Shown here: positions 52,016-63,385 of the stretch, in pieces | Position numbering within the stretch: position 1 is the first letter of the stretch | How the letters are laid out: each line of letters starts with the position of its first letter | NCBI RefSeq assembly: GCF_037176765.1 | Contig: NC_090021.1 | Span: 61,137,453 to 61,201,452 of the forward strand | Reading direction: 5' to 3' | DNA: 64,000 nt | Origin: Anolis sagrei | Lineage: Eukaryota > Chordata > Lepidosauria > Squamata > Anolidae | Notes under the pieces: model-generated | Databases searched by the model: none | The model's input: only the letters and a program-made list of their open reading frames with translations | Told to the model about the DNA's origin: nothing | Translations under genes and position numbers: made by a program

Positions 52016-52375
52016 TGAGGAGGGTGAAAGTTTGTTTTCTACTCCTCTGGAGACCAGGAGACAGAGCAATGGATTCAAAGTTTCCACATAAACATTAGGA
52101 AGAACTTCCTGATCATAGGAGTTATTTGGCAGTGGAATATGCTGGCTCAGAGCAGCGTGAAGTATCCTTCTCTGAAGGACTTTAAGCAGGGGCTGGATTA
52201 GACAAAGATTTTAACATCTTTGTCTAATGTGGAGCTTTAAAGACTGCATAATTTTATGCTAATCTATGGCCCCAAAATTGTCAAAGGTGCTTTGATTCCG
52301 TTTTCCCTGCATGGCAGGAGGGTTGGATTGGATTATCTTTGGGGTCTCTTCCAATACTGTGATTCTATGATTCAC
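52016..52375 (+). repeat. CR1 3' end with an 80-bp foreign insert
   Basis: CR1 motifs cattaggaagaacttcctga, ttaagcaggggctggatta and gattctatgattc are present. Between ggctggatta and the normal continuation tgtcaaaggtgctttg lies an insert at about 52200-52281. See the findings. Confidence 0.75.
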
Positions 52376-52419
52376 CTATAGAAGGTGATTAAATTTTATG
52401 AAATGTAATAATAATTCTG

Positions 52420-52905
52420 GGTTGTTGTTAGTTTTCCAGGCTGTATGGCCCTGTTCCAGAAGCATTATCTCCTGATGTTTTGTCCACATCTATGGCAGGC
52501 ATTCTCAGAGATTGTGAGGTCTGTTAGAAACTAGGCAAGTGACATTCCACAAATATATAAAGCTCACTTGTATAGTTTCCAGTAGACCCTTCAACCTTTG
52601 AGGGTCCCTGCTATAGATGTGGGTGAAACGTCGGGAGAATATGGCCATGCAGCCTGGAAAACTCACAGCAACGCAGTGATTCTGGTCATGAAAGCCTTCA
52701 ACAACACAACTGAAACATTCACACCTAGCTCCAGAAGACAAGAGTCCTTTGTCCCACCCTGATCATTCCATAGATATATAAACCTTTTCCCTAGTTCCAA
52801 CAGACCTCACTACCTCTGAGGATGCTTGCCATAGATGCAGGTGAAATGTCAGGAGAAATGCCTCTAGAACATGGCCATATAGCCTGAAAAAACCTACAAC
52901 AACCC
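52420..52905. mobile_element. MITE with about 50-bp inverted ends, rearranged copy
   Basis: One end-to-end segment at 52420-52673 has both termini, and a second segment at 52700-52905 repeats the right half. It is the same family as 46103-46503. Confidence 0.7.
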
Positions 52906-53890
52906 AAAACAATAACAGTTCATTTGTATTTCCATAAGCAAATGCACCCCCAGATTTCAGGGTTGAGTCCTTCCAGTTTAAACTCTGACAACATCTGACA
53001 GAATCCTAGGATTTGAAGGTTTAAAATAAGCTCTGAATACTCTGCTACAGAGGACCAGTGTAATAGTTAAAAGGAGCAAAGTATAACTCCCTAACAGAGA
53101 ATTCTCTGCCTTGTCAAACTACCAATCCCAAATTCAGCAGGATATAGTCAAGGCAATTCATGTGTTCTGTGCCATGGAGATACATTAATGTCTGCTATAA
53201 CCATTAAAACCCTTGGCACTACTATGTTTCGATCTGGATTCAGATCAGAACATTTTTTGTCCTATTTAAACCCCCTAGATTAGAATAAACCAAGTAACTG
53301 CTATCAAGATCATTTCCAGATCTGCCCACTTGAGGTCCTCTTGAGACCTCAAGGTTGTTTTCTTTCCCATAAGGATCCTGGTGTTAAAGTGTCCTCAGTG
53401 GCAATCACTTATTACTGTAATATAAGCTCTCAAGGTATCTGTTTTCTCTCCACCAAGTTTATGAAATGACTCACCCAGAACCAGCAGCCTATTGTTTAAT
53501 TTATAATGCTAACAATCTGAAAGCACTTCCAGATACTTCAGCATAAATTGTATAATAAAATAATTAGAAAGCCATAAAAAGATTGCTGACTGTGGTAGGC
53601 TTTTCAACTGCTCGGTTACTAGTGAATGCAATCCAAGATATCTTAAACCCTTTAAATTCTCAAGGATTTCAATGAAAATTTTTCCTAGGCTTAACAGTCC
53701 TGATAAAACCATTGAATATAAAGGTGAGCTGTGCTTACATAGAGATGCTCTTCAGCCCTATTCAGATATGATAGAAAACAATGATCTTACAGCCATGTCA
53801 CACCAATGAGTAACCACTCCCTTTGATGTTACAGAAGAGAGTGAAAATTATACTCTGAAGGATTACAACTCACAGAATCCCCTAATAAGC

Positions 53891-54596
53891 TTGGCTACTA
53901 GGGCTGGGCGGTTTCGTTTCGTAATTTCGTAATTCATTAAAAATTCGGTTTTTTTTTTTTTTTTGGTTACGAAGCGATAACGAACCATTCAGGAGCATCT
54001 AAGAAACGAAACGAATTTTTCAATTTGTTTCGTAATTGAATCATAGAATCATAGAACCAAAGAGTTGGAAGAAACCTCATGGGCCATCCAGTCCAACCCC
54101 CTGCCAAGAAGCAGGAATATTGCATTCAAATCACCCCTGACAAATGGCCATCCAGCCTCTGCTTAAAAGCTTCCAAAGAAGGAGCCTCCAAATTGCTTCG
54201 TATTTGTTTCATATTCGTTTTGAAATCGTTTCGTTATTATTTCCGCATGTCTGAGGCAAGTTTTATAGCTGTTGTTTGTTTAATCAGTGAAAAAAAATTA
54301 TAAATATCACACCAACAGTCAACAACAGAGGGAGAGGGAAGCTTCAGAAGTTCCCCCTGTCCCATATGGAGGTTTTTTAGCATATTGCGCAGTCGCGCCC
54401 GCCATTAACGAATCAATTCGTATTCGTTTTGTATTCGTTTCGTATTCGTTTCGTAATTTTATGAAATTTCGTAAATATCAAACTTTTTTAAAGAAAAATT
54501 TCGGAATTCTTTTAAATATCGAAACGCAAAAAACCCCAAAAAACAAATCGAGTTTAGAAACAAATTTTTCCGTGGTTGCCCAGCCCTATTGGCTAC
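53891..54596. mobile_element. hAT-type element with perfect 8-bp target duplication, split by a CR1 fragment
   Basis: The element at 53899-54588 starts tagggctgggcggtttcgtt and ends ccgtggttgcccagccct plus a. The duplication ttggctac lies at 53891-53898 and 54589-54596. The inside is rich in repeated ttcgta/ttcgtttc words and has no transposase frame. A CR1 3' fragment in - orientation (54042-54191) is inserted. Confidence 0.88.
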
Positions 54597-55239
54597 TGTA
54601 ACTGTTCACATTCTGTGTTTCTCTCTCCAAATGTCAACACACAGGGATTGGGACAATGACACAACCAAAGTTGTAAATTGTGGGGGAGTCTGCTAAAACA
54701 GACAAAGCAATCTGCTGTAGAAGTTATTCTTCGCACATGTGAGGAACTGAAAGATGAGTCCTATAAGGCCAGGGAATGTTTGACTGGAGCTATTGTGTTA
54801 CTTGAACCAAAAGTAGATACAGAACCAAAAGCACACACATTTTCCCCCACCCACAATACAAGAAGCCAGGTACGTACATTCACTAGGAGATTCAATGCAA
54901 ATTAAAAGGAAGTCCTGCTGAATGTGGTGCACAGTGAGAATGTGGGGTTGACTGCCAGAGGTGTGATGGGAAATTATGGCATTCAGGCCTTTAATAGGGC
55001 CATTTCTGTGGCAAAAAGTTCCAAGAACAAGTGGATGTGTTGATGTAAAACAATTTCTAGCAATTTTCATTTCTATCACAGACAGCTCTTCCTGTTGTCA
55101 TCCTCTTGGTCAGTTGAAGCGGAAATCAGGGATAGTAAATTTAAACTTTACTAGCAACATCAATGTGTCTCCATGTAGGAACTTCTTTAATGGGATGGGG
55201 GTATGGGGTGGAATAGGGAGATATCACTTGGTGCTGTAC

Positions 55240-55418
55240 CTCAAAGATGATGAATTGTGTTTTTAATTATGTGTTATGATGTTGTTTATGTATTTTATTG
55301 TGTATATTTTAACTCTGTTTGACTGGGCTTTGTCCCCATGTAAGCTGTCCCGAGTCCCTTTGGGGAGATGGTGCCGGTATACAAAAATAAAGTTATTATT
55401 ATAATATTATTATTAAAA
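55240..55418 (+). repeat. L2-like 3' tail
   Basis: Terminal module gctgtcccgagtccctttgg, then ggtatacaaaaataaagtta and (att)n. Confidence 0.65.
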
Positions 55419-55589
55419 AACACAATTTCTTGGGATATCCCTTTGAAAAAGCTGATTTCATTGGTCTATCTGCCTGTCTATCCAGTGATGGACTGGAGTT
55501 AAGAATTTTGGTTGCCAGGAGACAAAGGGAGCCCACCCCACAACTATAAGGACATCTTTTCATTTGTATAAGAAATACAGTAGTAAAGT

Positions 55590-56110
55590 ACCTTGGTATC
55601 GATAGGGATACCAAGGTTCCTGTTTATAAAGCTATTGTCCTCCCAATCCTGCTATATGCCTGCGAAACATGGACTGTCTATAGACATCACATGCAACTCC
55701 TAGAATGATTCCATCAGCGCTGCCTCCGGAAAATCCTGCAAGTCTTTTGGGTAGACAAGCGGACAAATATTAGCGTGCTGGAAGAAGCAAAGACCACCAG
55801 CATTGAAGTGATGGTTCTCCGCCATCAACTCCGCTGGACCGGCCACGTTGTCCGGATGCCCGACCACCGTCTCCCAAAGCAGTTGCTCTACTCCAAACTC
55901 AAAAATGGAAAATGGAATGTTGAACAGGAAAAGAGATTTAAAGATGGGCTCAAAGTGAGAACTGGGAAGCCCTGGCCCTTGAGCGCTCCAGCTGGAGGTC
56001 AGCTGTGACCAGCAGTGCTTTAGAATTTGAAGAGGCATGAATGGAGGGTGAAAGGGAGAAATGTGCCAAGAGGAAGGCACACCAAGTCAAGCCCAACAGG
56101 GACTGATTAT
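55590..56110 (+). repeat. LINE reverse transcriptase C-terminal fragment
   Basis: Encodes YKAIVLPILLYACETWTVY, a stop, then RCLRKILQVFWVDKRTNISV and LRHQLRWTGHVVRMPDHRLP, a layout shared by many non-LTR retrotransposon C-termini. The clade is not assigned. Confidence 0.7.
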
Positions 56111-57617
56111 ATTTTTAAGTGTATTGTAAAGTATCCTTGAAAAATTATTTTTAATTAAAAATAATACAACTTAAACTTCTGCTGCATAAAGTAATAATGT
56201 TGGAACTTCTATTATATTTTCAAACTACTAGAAGGGCATTAACATTTTGAGCATAATGTCTAATGTTTAAGGGGGGCGCTTTCCATTGGGGGTCTTATGC
56301 CAAATTGGGCAAGCTGACATCCAGCCTAGTCCACCACTTTGTCTGTCTGTCTAAATATCTATCTATCTACCCACCCCCTTTCTTTGTATTCCCTTGCAAT
56401 TTAGAATTGAAGCACAATTAAAGTGAAATATGGTAAAAAAAAAAATCAGAGGCCTGTTTGATTTCCTAAAGGCTTTGCCTTCCAGTGGAGGAAAGCAGAG
56501 AGGGGGAGCCAACCCAACTTTATGTGGGAGGGAATTCAACAATGTGAGATCAGCAGTTAAGAAGGCTCTCTCTTTTGTCTTCACCAACTATATCTCCAAT
56601 GATAGTGGAACGGAAAGAAAATGTTCATCCCAAAGATCTTGAATTTCTGACAGTCTTAAATAGAGACTGAGTTATAGGGCCAGTCAGCCTCAAAGAGCAT
56701 GAAATACAAGCAGAAGTGGTCCTAAACAAAATCATTCATCGGGACGCAAGAAACTCAGGCATCAGATTTCTCAGAGTTGCACATTTATAAGAGGGCTCAA
56801 TATAACCATCGAAAAGATGATACTCCCTTATTTTGCTTTGCACTCATTATCCAATTTGTTATTTAGCCTACATGATAAGAGATGGCAATAACAGCTGGGC
56901 TGTACGTGTAATGGAGTGTGGGAGGGAGCACAAAATATATGGACGCGTGCTTTTGCAAATCACAGGCTTCATCTCTGAAAATAATGTGTGGGTGGCCTAA
57001 ATTAGGGAGACGATGTGGAATGGTCACCTGGAAATAAGTACAAATGGGAACAGAGAGCAAAAACTTTGTGTTGCGCTTGCCCTAAAACAGGCCTTCTTCA
57101 CTCAGCGTAGCTCCCTGACATTTAAGATGGGAATTGAAGGGCATTTGTAAACATGGCAATGGTGTTACAGTTGTGAGTACAGAGCAGTTATGTTTGCGCA
57201 TTCATAACTACATTACAAGATGCCATCCAGTGTTTTGGGCCTGGATTTCTCTGAAATTTCAATAGATTTGCTTCAAGTGTAAATAAATCTCAGTCCAACC
57301 AAATGCAAACAAATACACATACATTTGCTCAATGAAAATAACATCACAGGCATGAAGAGACACATTTCTATCAAAACATATTTTATCAGAAATTTCTGCC
57401 AATTTGTGACATAAAGCTGAGTTATAGCACTGCAGAATCACACAACTGAAACAAACCATGGGAAATAAGGGATGTGTGGGTTGGGGACGCAATGTGCTTT
57501 TAGAGTCAGACCCTCTCCACTCACCACTTGGGGGAGCACCTTCTTAAAAAGAGATTTATGTCAGTTTTGGCCCTCATATATAGGAAGGCTTGAAAGGAGG
57601 ATGATCTTCAGCTACAC

Positions 57618-57762
57618 CAGTGTTTCTCAACCTGTGGGTCCCCAGATGTTTTGGCCTTCAGCTCCCATGGATCCTAACAGTTGGTAAACTGGCTGGGATT
57701 TCTGGGAACTGTAGGTCAAAACACCTGGGGAGAAACACCTGAGGAGTGGTTGAGAACCACTG
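57618..57762. mobile_element. palindromic hAT MITE
   Basis: Starts cagtgtttctcaacctgtgg and ends ggttgagaaccactg. The flanks agctacac and agttacat are a weak target duplication. The right arm has a short internal duplication. Confidence 0.8.
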
Positions 57763-57799
57763 AGTTACATCCTTTGGTTCCTGATACTGAATCTGCTGG

Positions 57800-58000
57800 A
57801 GTCAGTGTGTTGTATTGGTCTGAGTGCTCAGTAACCAGAGTTGGAATCCCTGATCAGTCATGGAAGTCCTCTTGGTGCCTTTGGGCAAGTCACACTCTCT
57901 CAGCCTCAGAGGAAATCAAAAGCAAACCTTTCTGAACTTGCAAAGGAAAATCCTAGATCACCGTAAATCAGAATTGACTTGAAGGCACAAAACAAGAACT
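57800..58000 (+). repeat. MIR/CORE-like SINE
   Basis: Contains tgggcaagtcacactctctc, then agcctcagagg and cgtaaatcagaattgacttg, then aaggcacaaaacaag. Confidence 0.65.
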
Positions 58001-58410
58001 AAGTGAAACCGTCATCATCATCAGTCATTTTGCTGCCTAAGATAAAGGACAAGACCACACTCCCCTGATCTCATTTACCTAAATGAACTGGATTTGCAGT
58101 TAATTATAAATGGGTAAATTGAACATTCAGCATTATGATAGACAGTGTCTTTCAGCTCACCTGACCAAAACAACTTTATGGGTTACACGATGGTTGTGGA
58201 ATACACATATCTATCTGTCCTCCAAAAGCTCACTACCCCTTCTTACCCAAATGAAATTGAAAGTGGGAAAGGATAGGAAAACTGAACATTTTAAAAGCAG
58301 CTGAAAAAGTGAGAAGATTAAATAGCACTGTTCCTGCCAAGTCAGGACAGTTAAAAGGTATGCAATAAAATCATGACAGTTTTAATACACCTGGAGGGTG
58401 CCTAGTCAGG

Positions 58411-59035
58411 AGCATAGAATCATAGAGTTGGAAGAGACCTCATGGGCCAACACCCTACAAAGAAGCAGGAAAATCATATTCAAAGCACCCCCCCCCCCCC
58501 ACAGATAGCCATCCAGCCTCTGTTTACAAGCCTTCAAAGAAGGAGCCTCAACCACACTCCAGAGCAGAGAGTTCCGCTGCTGAACAGCTCTCACAGTCAG
58601 GAAGTTCTTCCTAATGTTCCTAATGTTCAGATGGAATCTCCTTTCTTGCAGTTTGAAGCAATTGTTCCACATCCTAGTCTCTAGGGCAGCAGAAAACAAG
58701 CTTGCTCCATCCTCCCTATGGCTTCCTCTCACATATTTATACATGGCTATCAAGTCTCCTCTCAGCCTTCCCTTCTTCAGGCTAAACATGCCCAGCTTTT
58801 TAAGCCACTCCTCATAGGGCTTGTTCTCCAGACCCTTGATCATTTTAGTCACCCTCCTCTGGACACATTCCAGCTTGTCAATATCTCTCTTCAATTGTGG
58901 TGCCCAGAATTGGACACAGTATTCCAGGTGTGGTCTAACTAAGGCAGAATAGAGTGGTAGCATGACTTCCCTGGATCTAGACGCCATACTCCTATTGATG
59001 CAGCTGCAATGTTGTCTCAGTTCATTCTTTTTAGC
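58411..59035 (-). repeat. CR1 LINE 3' end, longest copy in the window
   Basis: The - strand frame of about 193 codons has MLPLYSALVRPHLEYCVQFW, LERDIDKLECVQRR-like text and [13 protein letters not shown], the C-terminal end of CR1 ORF2, and ends at the attctatgctcc terminus near 58411. A poly-C run lies at 58489-58500. It is 5'-truncated. Confidence 0.9.
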
Positions 59036-59049
59036 CCACTTACTATGAA

Positions 59050-59362
59050 ACGTGGAGCCTCCAGTGGCACAGTGGGTTAAAGCGCTGAGCTGCTGAACTT
59101 GCTGGCCGAAAGGTCACAGGTTCAAATCTGAGGAGCGCTGTGAGCTCCCACTGTTAGCCCCAGCTTTTGCTAACCTAGAAGTTAAAAAACATGCAAATGT
59201 GAGTAGATCAATAGGTACCACTACGGCGCTCCATGCAGTCATGCTGGCCACATGACCTTGGAGGTGTCTATGGACAACGCCGGCTCTTTGACTTAGAAAT
59301 TGAGATGAGCACCAACCCCCAGAGTTGGACACAACTGGACTTAATGTCAGGGGAAAACTTAC
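59050..59362 (+). repeat. tRNA-derived SINE, full length
   Basis: Head gagcctccagtggcacagtg and aggttcaaatc, body aaaaacatgcaaatgtgagt, tail gacttaatgtcaggggaaaa. Confidence 0.88.
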
Positions 59363-60161
59363 TATGAAACATAGTCATCAAGGAGTCTGGTTCTTCCCAA
59401 TTTCTGTCTCATCATAATACAATCCTTTCCTTAGCTTCACAAGTGAAGAGCCTGTTTGTTAAATCAGCGTGAACTAACACAGTAAAAGTGCAGTGTGGTA
59501 TCTAAATATAGCAGCCTTTTGAGTCTGTATATATTCATTGCTTCCAAGGAAGAGCAAACTCCTCTTTTATCTCTCCAAGTTAGTTCCTGGAATGGATTAT
59601 AAAAATGCATGGAATACTTTTGGTTAACAATAGCATACGGCATGCCAGAGGAGATTTTCCCTGCCTCTGGTGGAGATTGACACTGATGGATGCTTTTGAA
59701 ATACCAGAGCTAAAAATTTTCATTCCCTTCCTCGGGCAACATTCAAGTCACTGAAGATGGTCTCTGTATCCTTCCAAAGTTCCCATCCTTTCACTAAAAG
59801 CAGAGAGAATAACTGGACAAAGGTAAACCTAATCTTGACCTATTTGGCTTTGCTCATTCTTTTTCCTATTATGTCTAGGTTATAAAGATACATTCTCCTT
59901 CTTTGCAGAGATTCAGACTACATTGTCTTTCATTTGGGGAACGAATTGCTCTTTGGGGTGGAAAAACACAAGCCCCTCAAAACTACACCAGAACTATCTC
60001 TTTGTGTGTGTTGCCGTTTTGGACCTACCAGTACCGATACGGCAGTGCTTTCAGGCAGGAGTTGTCAAAGGATGGCTTGCAAACTGCATGTGGACCCCAA
60101 GGCCACTTTTAGGGATCCCACAACATTATTATTATTATTATCCCCTACAATGATCCTAGTA

Positions 60162-60241
60162 ACCTGGGGTTTGTTGTTCCTGAACTCTTTTACAATTATA
60201 GTGCTTTTTTCCATGTCAGGAGCAACTTGAGAAACTGCAAC
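60162..60241. repeat. left arm of an 80-bp inverted duplication
   Basis: Reverse complement of 61469-61548 with few mismatches. It includes the 3' end of a Sauria-type SINE and the flanking single-copy target sequence. See the findings. Confidence 0.8.
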
Positions 60242-60534
60242 TGATAATATTTCCCCATTAACCTAACATTGACAGCCCATGGAAATGAGGAAAACAATGA
60301 CACAGCCCCGGCTCTTGCTTTCCACCTGGTAATCTGCAATGGGATAATGCTGCATATCTGGGATTATGATGGCACACTTTGTACTTCTCCACTTGTTTCA
60401 GTTTTATCTTCACAAGTACCCTAAGATGTAGATTACGCAAATAAGGGATGGATTATCCTATGGTCGGCCAATGACCGTTATGCCCAGTTTGCACCTGGGT
60501 TTCCTTAGTCGATACAGAACTACATACAGAACTA

Positions 60535-60975
60535 TATGTCCCTTCAAGTTACCTGTCATTTTATGGCAATCTCATGCATTTCATAGGGCTTTTAAGGAAA
60601 GGAATTCTCAGGAGTGGATCACCATTTCCTTCCTCAGAAATATAAGCCCCATCTACACTGACCATATAATGCTGTTTGAAGCTAGATTCAAACTGCGGTG
60701 GTCACAAAAGTGCATGAAAGAAATGTATATCAGTGCTCTGTAGTTTGGGTAATCATCATCTGGGCCTCAAACTGGTTCCAGGATTCCTATATAATATGCA
60801 CAGCAAAACCACTTTCTTCAATATCAATTTGAAACCATATTAAATGGTGAATATGAGGGCACCATATCCTACAGCACTGTAATTCATTGGTGGCCTCCCA
60901 TCCAAGTACTAACCAGGGCTTACCTGGCTTAGCTTACAACATTAGATAGGACCTAGTGTTTTTAGGGTATTAACA
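60535..60975 (-). repeat. SINE with 5S rRNA-like head, split by a MITE
   Basis: The 5S-like complement gcctcccatccaagtactaa and tggcttagcttacaa lies at 60892-60940; the body end is at 60535-60650. A MITE-like segment starting agccccatctacactgacca (about 60650-60850) separates them. Confidence 0.55.
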
Positions 60976-61234
60976 GAAGGAAAATAATGTCCATTCACTG
61001 TTGTGTTTAAGTTTTTTGTTTGCAGCATCCCTAAAAATGAAGGAACTTTTCACACTAGATACTTATGGCACTTAGATTCCACATTAACTGCTGTTACAAC
61101 ATCCCATGGAATCTTTGGGTTGGTCATTTGGTGAATCACAAAACCTCTTTGGCAGAAAAGTCCAATTCACCCTTCTTAAACTTCAGATCTTAGAATTCCA
61201 TAGGATGGAATCGTGGCTGTTAAAGTGGAATCAT

Positions 61235-61518
61235 AACACTATAATTGTAGGAGCCCCTGGTGGTGCAATGGGTTAAACTCTTGTGCCGGCAGGACTGATG
61301 ACCGAAAAGTCAGCTGTTTGAATCCAGGGAGTGGGGTGAGCTCCCATCTATCAGCTCCAGCTTCTCGTGTGGGGACATGAAAGAAACCTTCCACAGGATG
61401 GTAAAACACCTGGGCGTCCTCTGGACAATGTTCTTGCAGACGACCAATTCTTTCACACCAGAAGAAACTTGCAGTTTCTCAAGTTGCTCCTGACATGGAA
61501 AAAAACACTATAATTGTA
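61235..61518 (+). repeat. Sauria-type SINE, full length with 15-bp target duplication
   Basis: The SINE at 61250-61503 has the head ggtggtgcaatgggttaaac and tail caagttgctcctgacatgg. The direct repeat aacactataattgta lies at 61235-61249 and 61504-61518. Confidence 0.92.
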
Positions 61519-62035
61519 AAAGAGTTCAGGAACAACAAATCCCAGGAAGAAGAGGGGAGCAGGGGAAGGATGTAGAGCAGCAAGTAAGAAGAGTACATCT
61601 ATCCTTTCTGGGAAAGCTATCCCTGTCCTTTTCCAACAGCAACAGCATGTAATGTCCACCCATTCATTAGGGAAGCTGATGAATGTGAGACATTTGTTCT
61701 TTTTCTGGATTTCTAGCCTCAGTGCTCTGCAATGCAAAGAGACATCCCCTGTGACTCCCTCTGCTCAGCTGTTGCACCAGGGACACCCATGTGGAGTACA
61801 CTCTGTTTTCTAAATATGGAAAACACCGAATGGAAGCTCACAGAGAGAACACAGTCACCAGCAGCAGTGCCCTCAGTGGATCCCCTTACCTCAAGCTCAA
61901 ATGCTTTCTGTCTAACTGGAGAGATCCCTTACCATATTGGTGACAAGAGAGTGATCAAGAGGACCTTGGTAGATGAACATTGGCACAATTCTTTGCCTGG
62001 GCCAGTGCGGCTGATCAGGTGCATAACAGAACCAT

Positions 62036-62160
62036 AAAATCCTAGAGTTGATCCAAGACCCATCATCCAGCTTTCTGCCATGCAGGAACACACAATCAAA
62101 ACACCCCTGACAGATTGCCCCCCAGCCTGTTTAAAAACTCCCAGGGTGTAGGGTTTCCTG
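62036..62160 (-). repeat. decayed CR1 3' fragment
   Basis: Reads aaatcctagagttgatccaa, then tctgccatgcaggaacacac and cccctgacagattgcccc, the complement of the CR1 end. Confidence 0.6.
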
Positions 62161-62374
62161 AAACATATCGTAGTTCCAAGCAATCCCTCACATTCAGTTT
62201 TGGTGGAATATTGCAAGGAGTCTTGGGATTCACCTCTCTGAATTGCCGCCCATTGTTACAACTGACAGTTCAGCTGTCTGAGGCATCAAAATGTCCGTAG
62301 TCCATGTATTGTTGACTAGTATTTAAAAAACTCTAAAATTATAACAGTAAATAAAGAACAAAACTCAAACACAG

Positions 62375-62693
62375 GGGAACTCCAGACAAGAAACAATCAA
62401 GAACACCTAATCACCTCCCAACAAAGGATTCCCCCCAGGCAGTAGCAAGCCACACCTAACAACTGTCAGGCTATCACATGCTAATCAAGGTGGCCAACTG
62501 AAACATTCACACCTACCTCCAACAGACAAGAGTTCCTTCTCTCACCCTGGACTTTCCACAGATATATAAACCCAATTTTCCTAGTTTCCAACAGACCTCA
62601 CAACCTCTGAGGATGCCTGCCATAGATGCAGGCGAAACGTCAGGAAGAATGCTTTTAGAACATGGCTGTTCAGCCCGAAAAACTACAACAACC
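62375..62693. mobile_element. MITE, left end missing
   Basis: Interior ggtggccaactgaaacattc and right end tagaacatggctgttcagcc, same family as 46103-46503. Confidence 0.75.
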
Positions 62694-62922
62694 CTGTCCG
62701 TATTCCAGTTCTAAAGATTACTCAGAAACATCTATGAGTCTTCTACTTCTACTCTACTGTACATTTGCTTTCAAAACCCTGCCAATTACACTGGAGGGTG
62801 GGTGTCTCTTCTTATCAATTGTTGGTTCATGGCAACAATCACGATGAGTCAGCAGTGTGATTGAGCAGCTAAAAAATCCCATGCAATTCTAGATTGCATT
62901 GAGATGAGTATAGTGTCTAGAT

Positions 62923-63220
62923 CAGGGGTCCTCAAACTTTTAAAGCAGATGGCCGGTTCACAGTCCCTCACACTATTGGGGGGCTGGACTATAGTTTAAA
63001 AAAACAAAACAAAAAAACAAAAACAAATTAATATGCACACTGAACATATCTCATTTGTAGTGCATTTTAAAAAAACACAATACAATATCTAAAATGAAGA
63101 ACACTTTTAACCAACATAAACTTACTAGTATTTCAATGGGAAGTGTGGGCCTGCTTTTGGATGATGAGATAGTCAAGTTGATTAGGATTGTTGTTGTTGT
63201 GTGCCTTCAAAGTCTAAAGT
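62923..63220. mobile_element. truncated non-autonomous hAT element
   Basis: The left end caggggtcctcaaacttt and interior match 3276-3651. The right terminus is lost, and a SINE 3' fragment (63225-63385, + strand, ggaaggtaatggtgctccat to aaatctttaccttttac) follows. Confidence 0.8.
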
Positions 63221-63385
63221 TTAGGGCAGGAAGGTAATGGTGCTCCATGCAGTCATGCTGGCCACATGACCTTGGAGGGGTCTACGGACAACGCCGGCTC
63301 TTTGACTTGGAAATTGAGATGAGCACCAACCCCCAGAGTTGGACATGACTGTCAAGGGGAAATCTTTACCTTTTACTTAGAACAG

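Noticed and set aside
59050-59130. tRNA gene
   Set aside because: The tRNA-like B box belongs to the head of a SINE; the same applies to the heads at 36196, 51415 and 61250.
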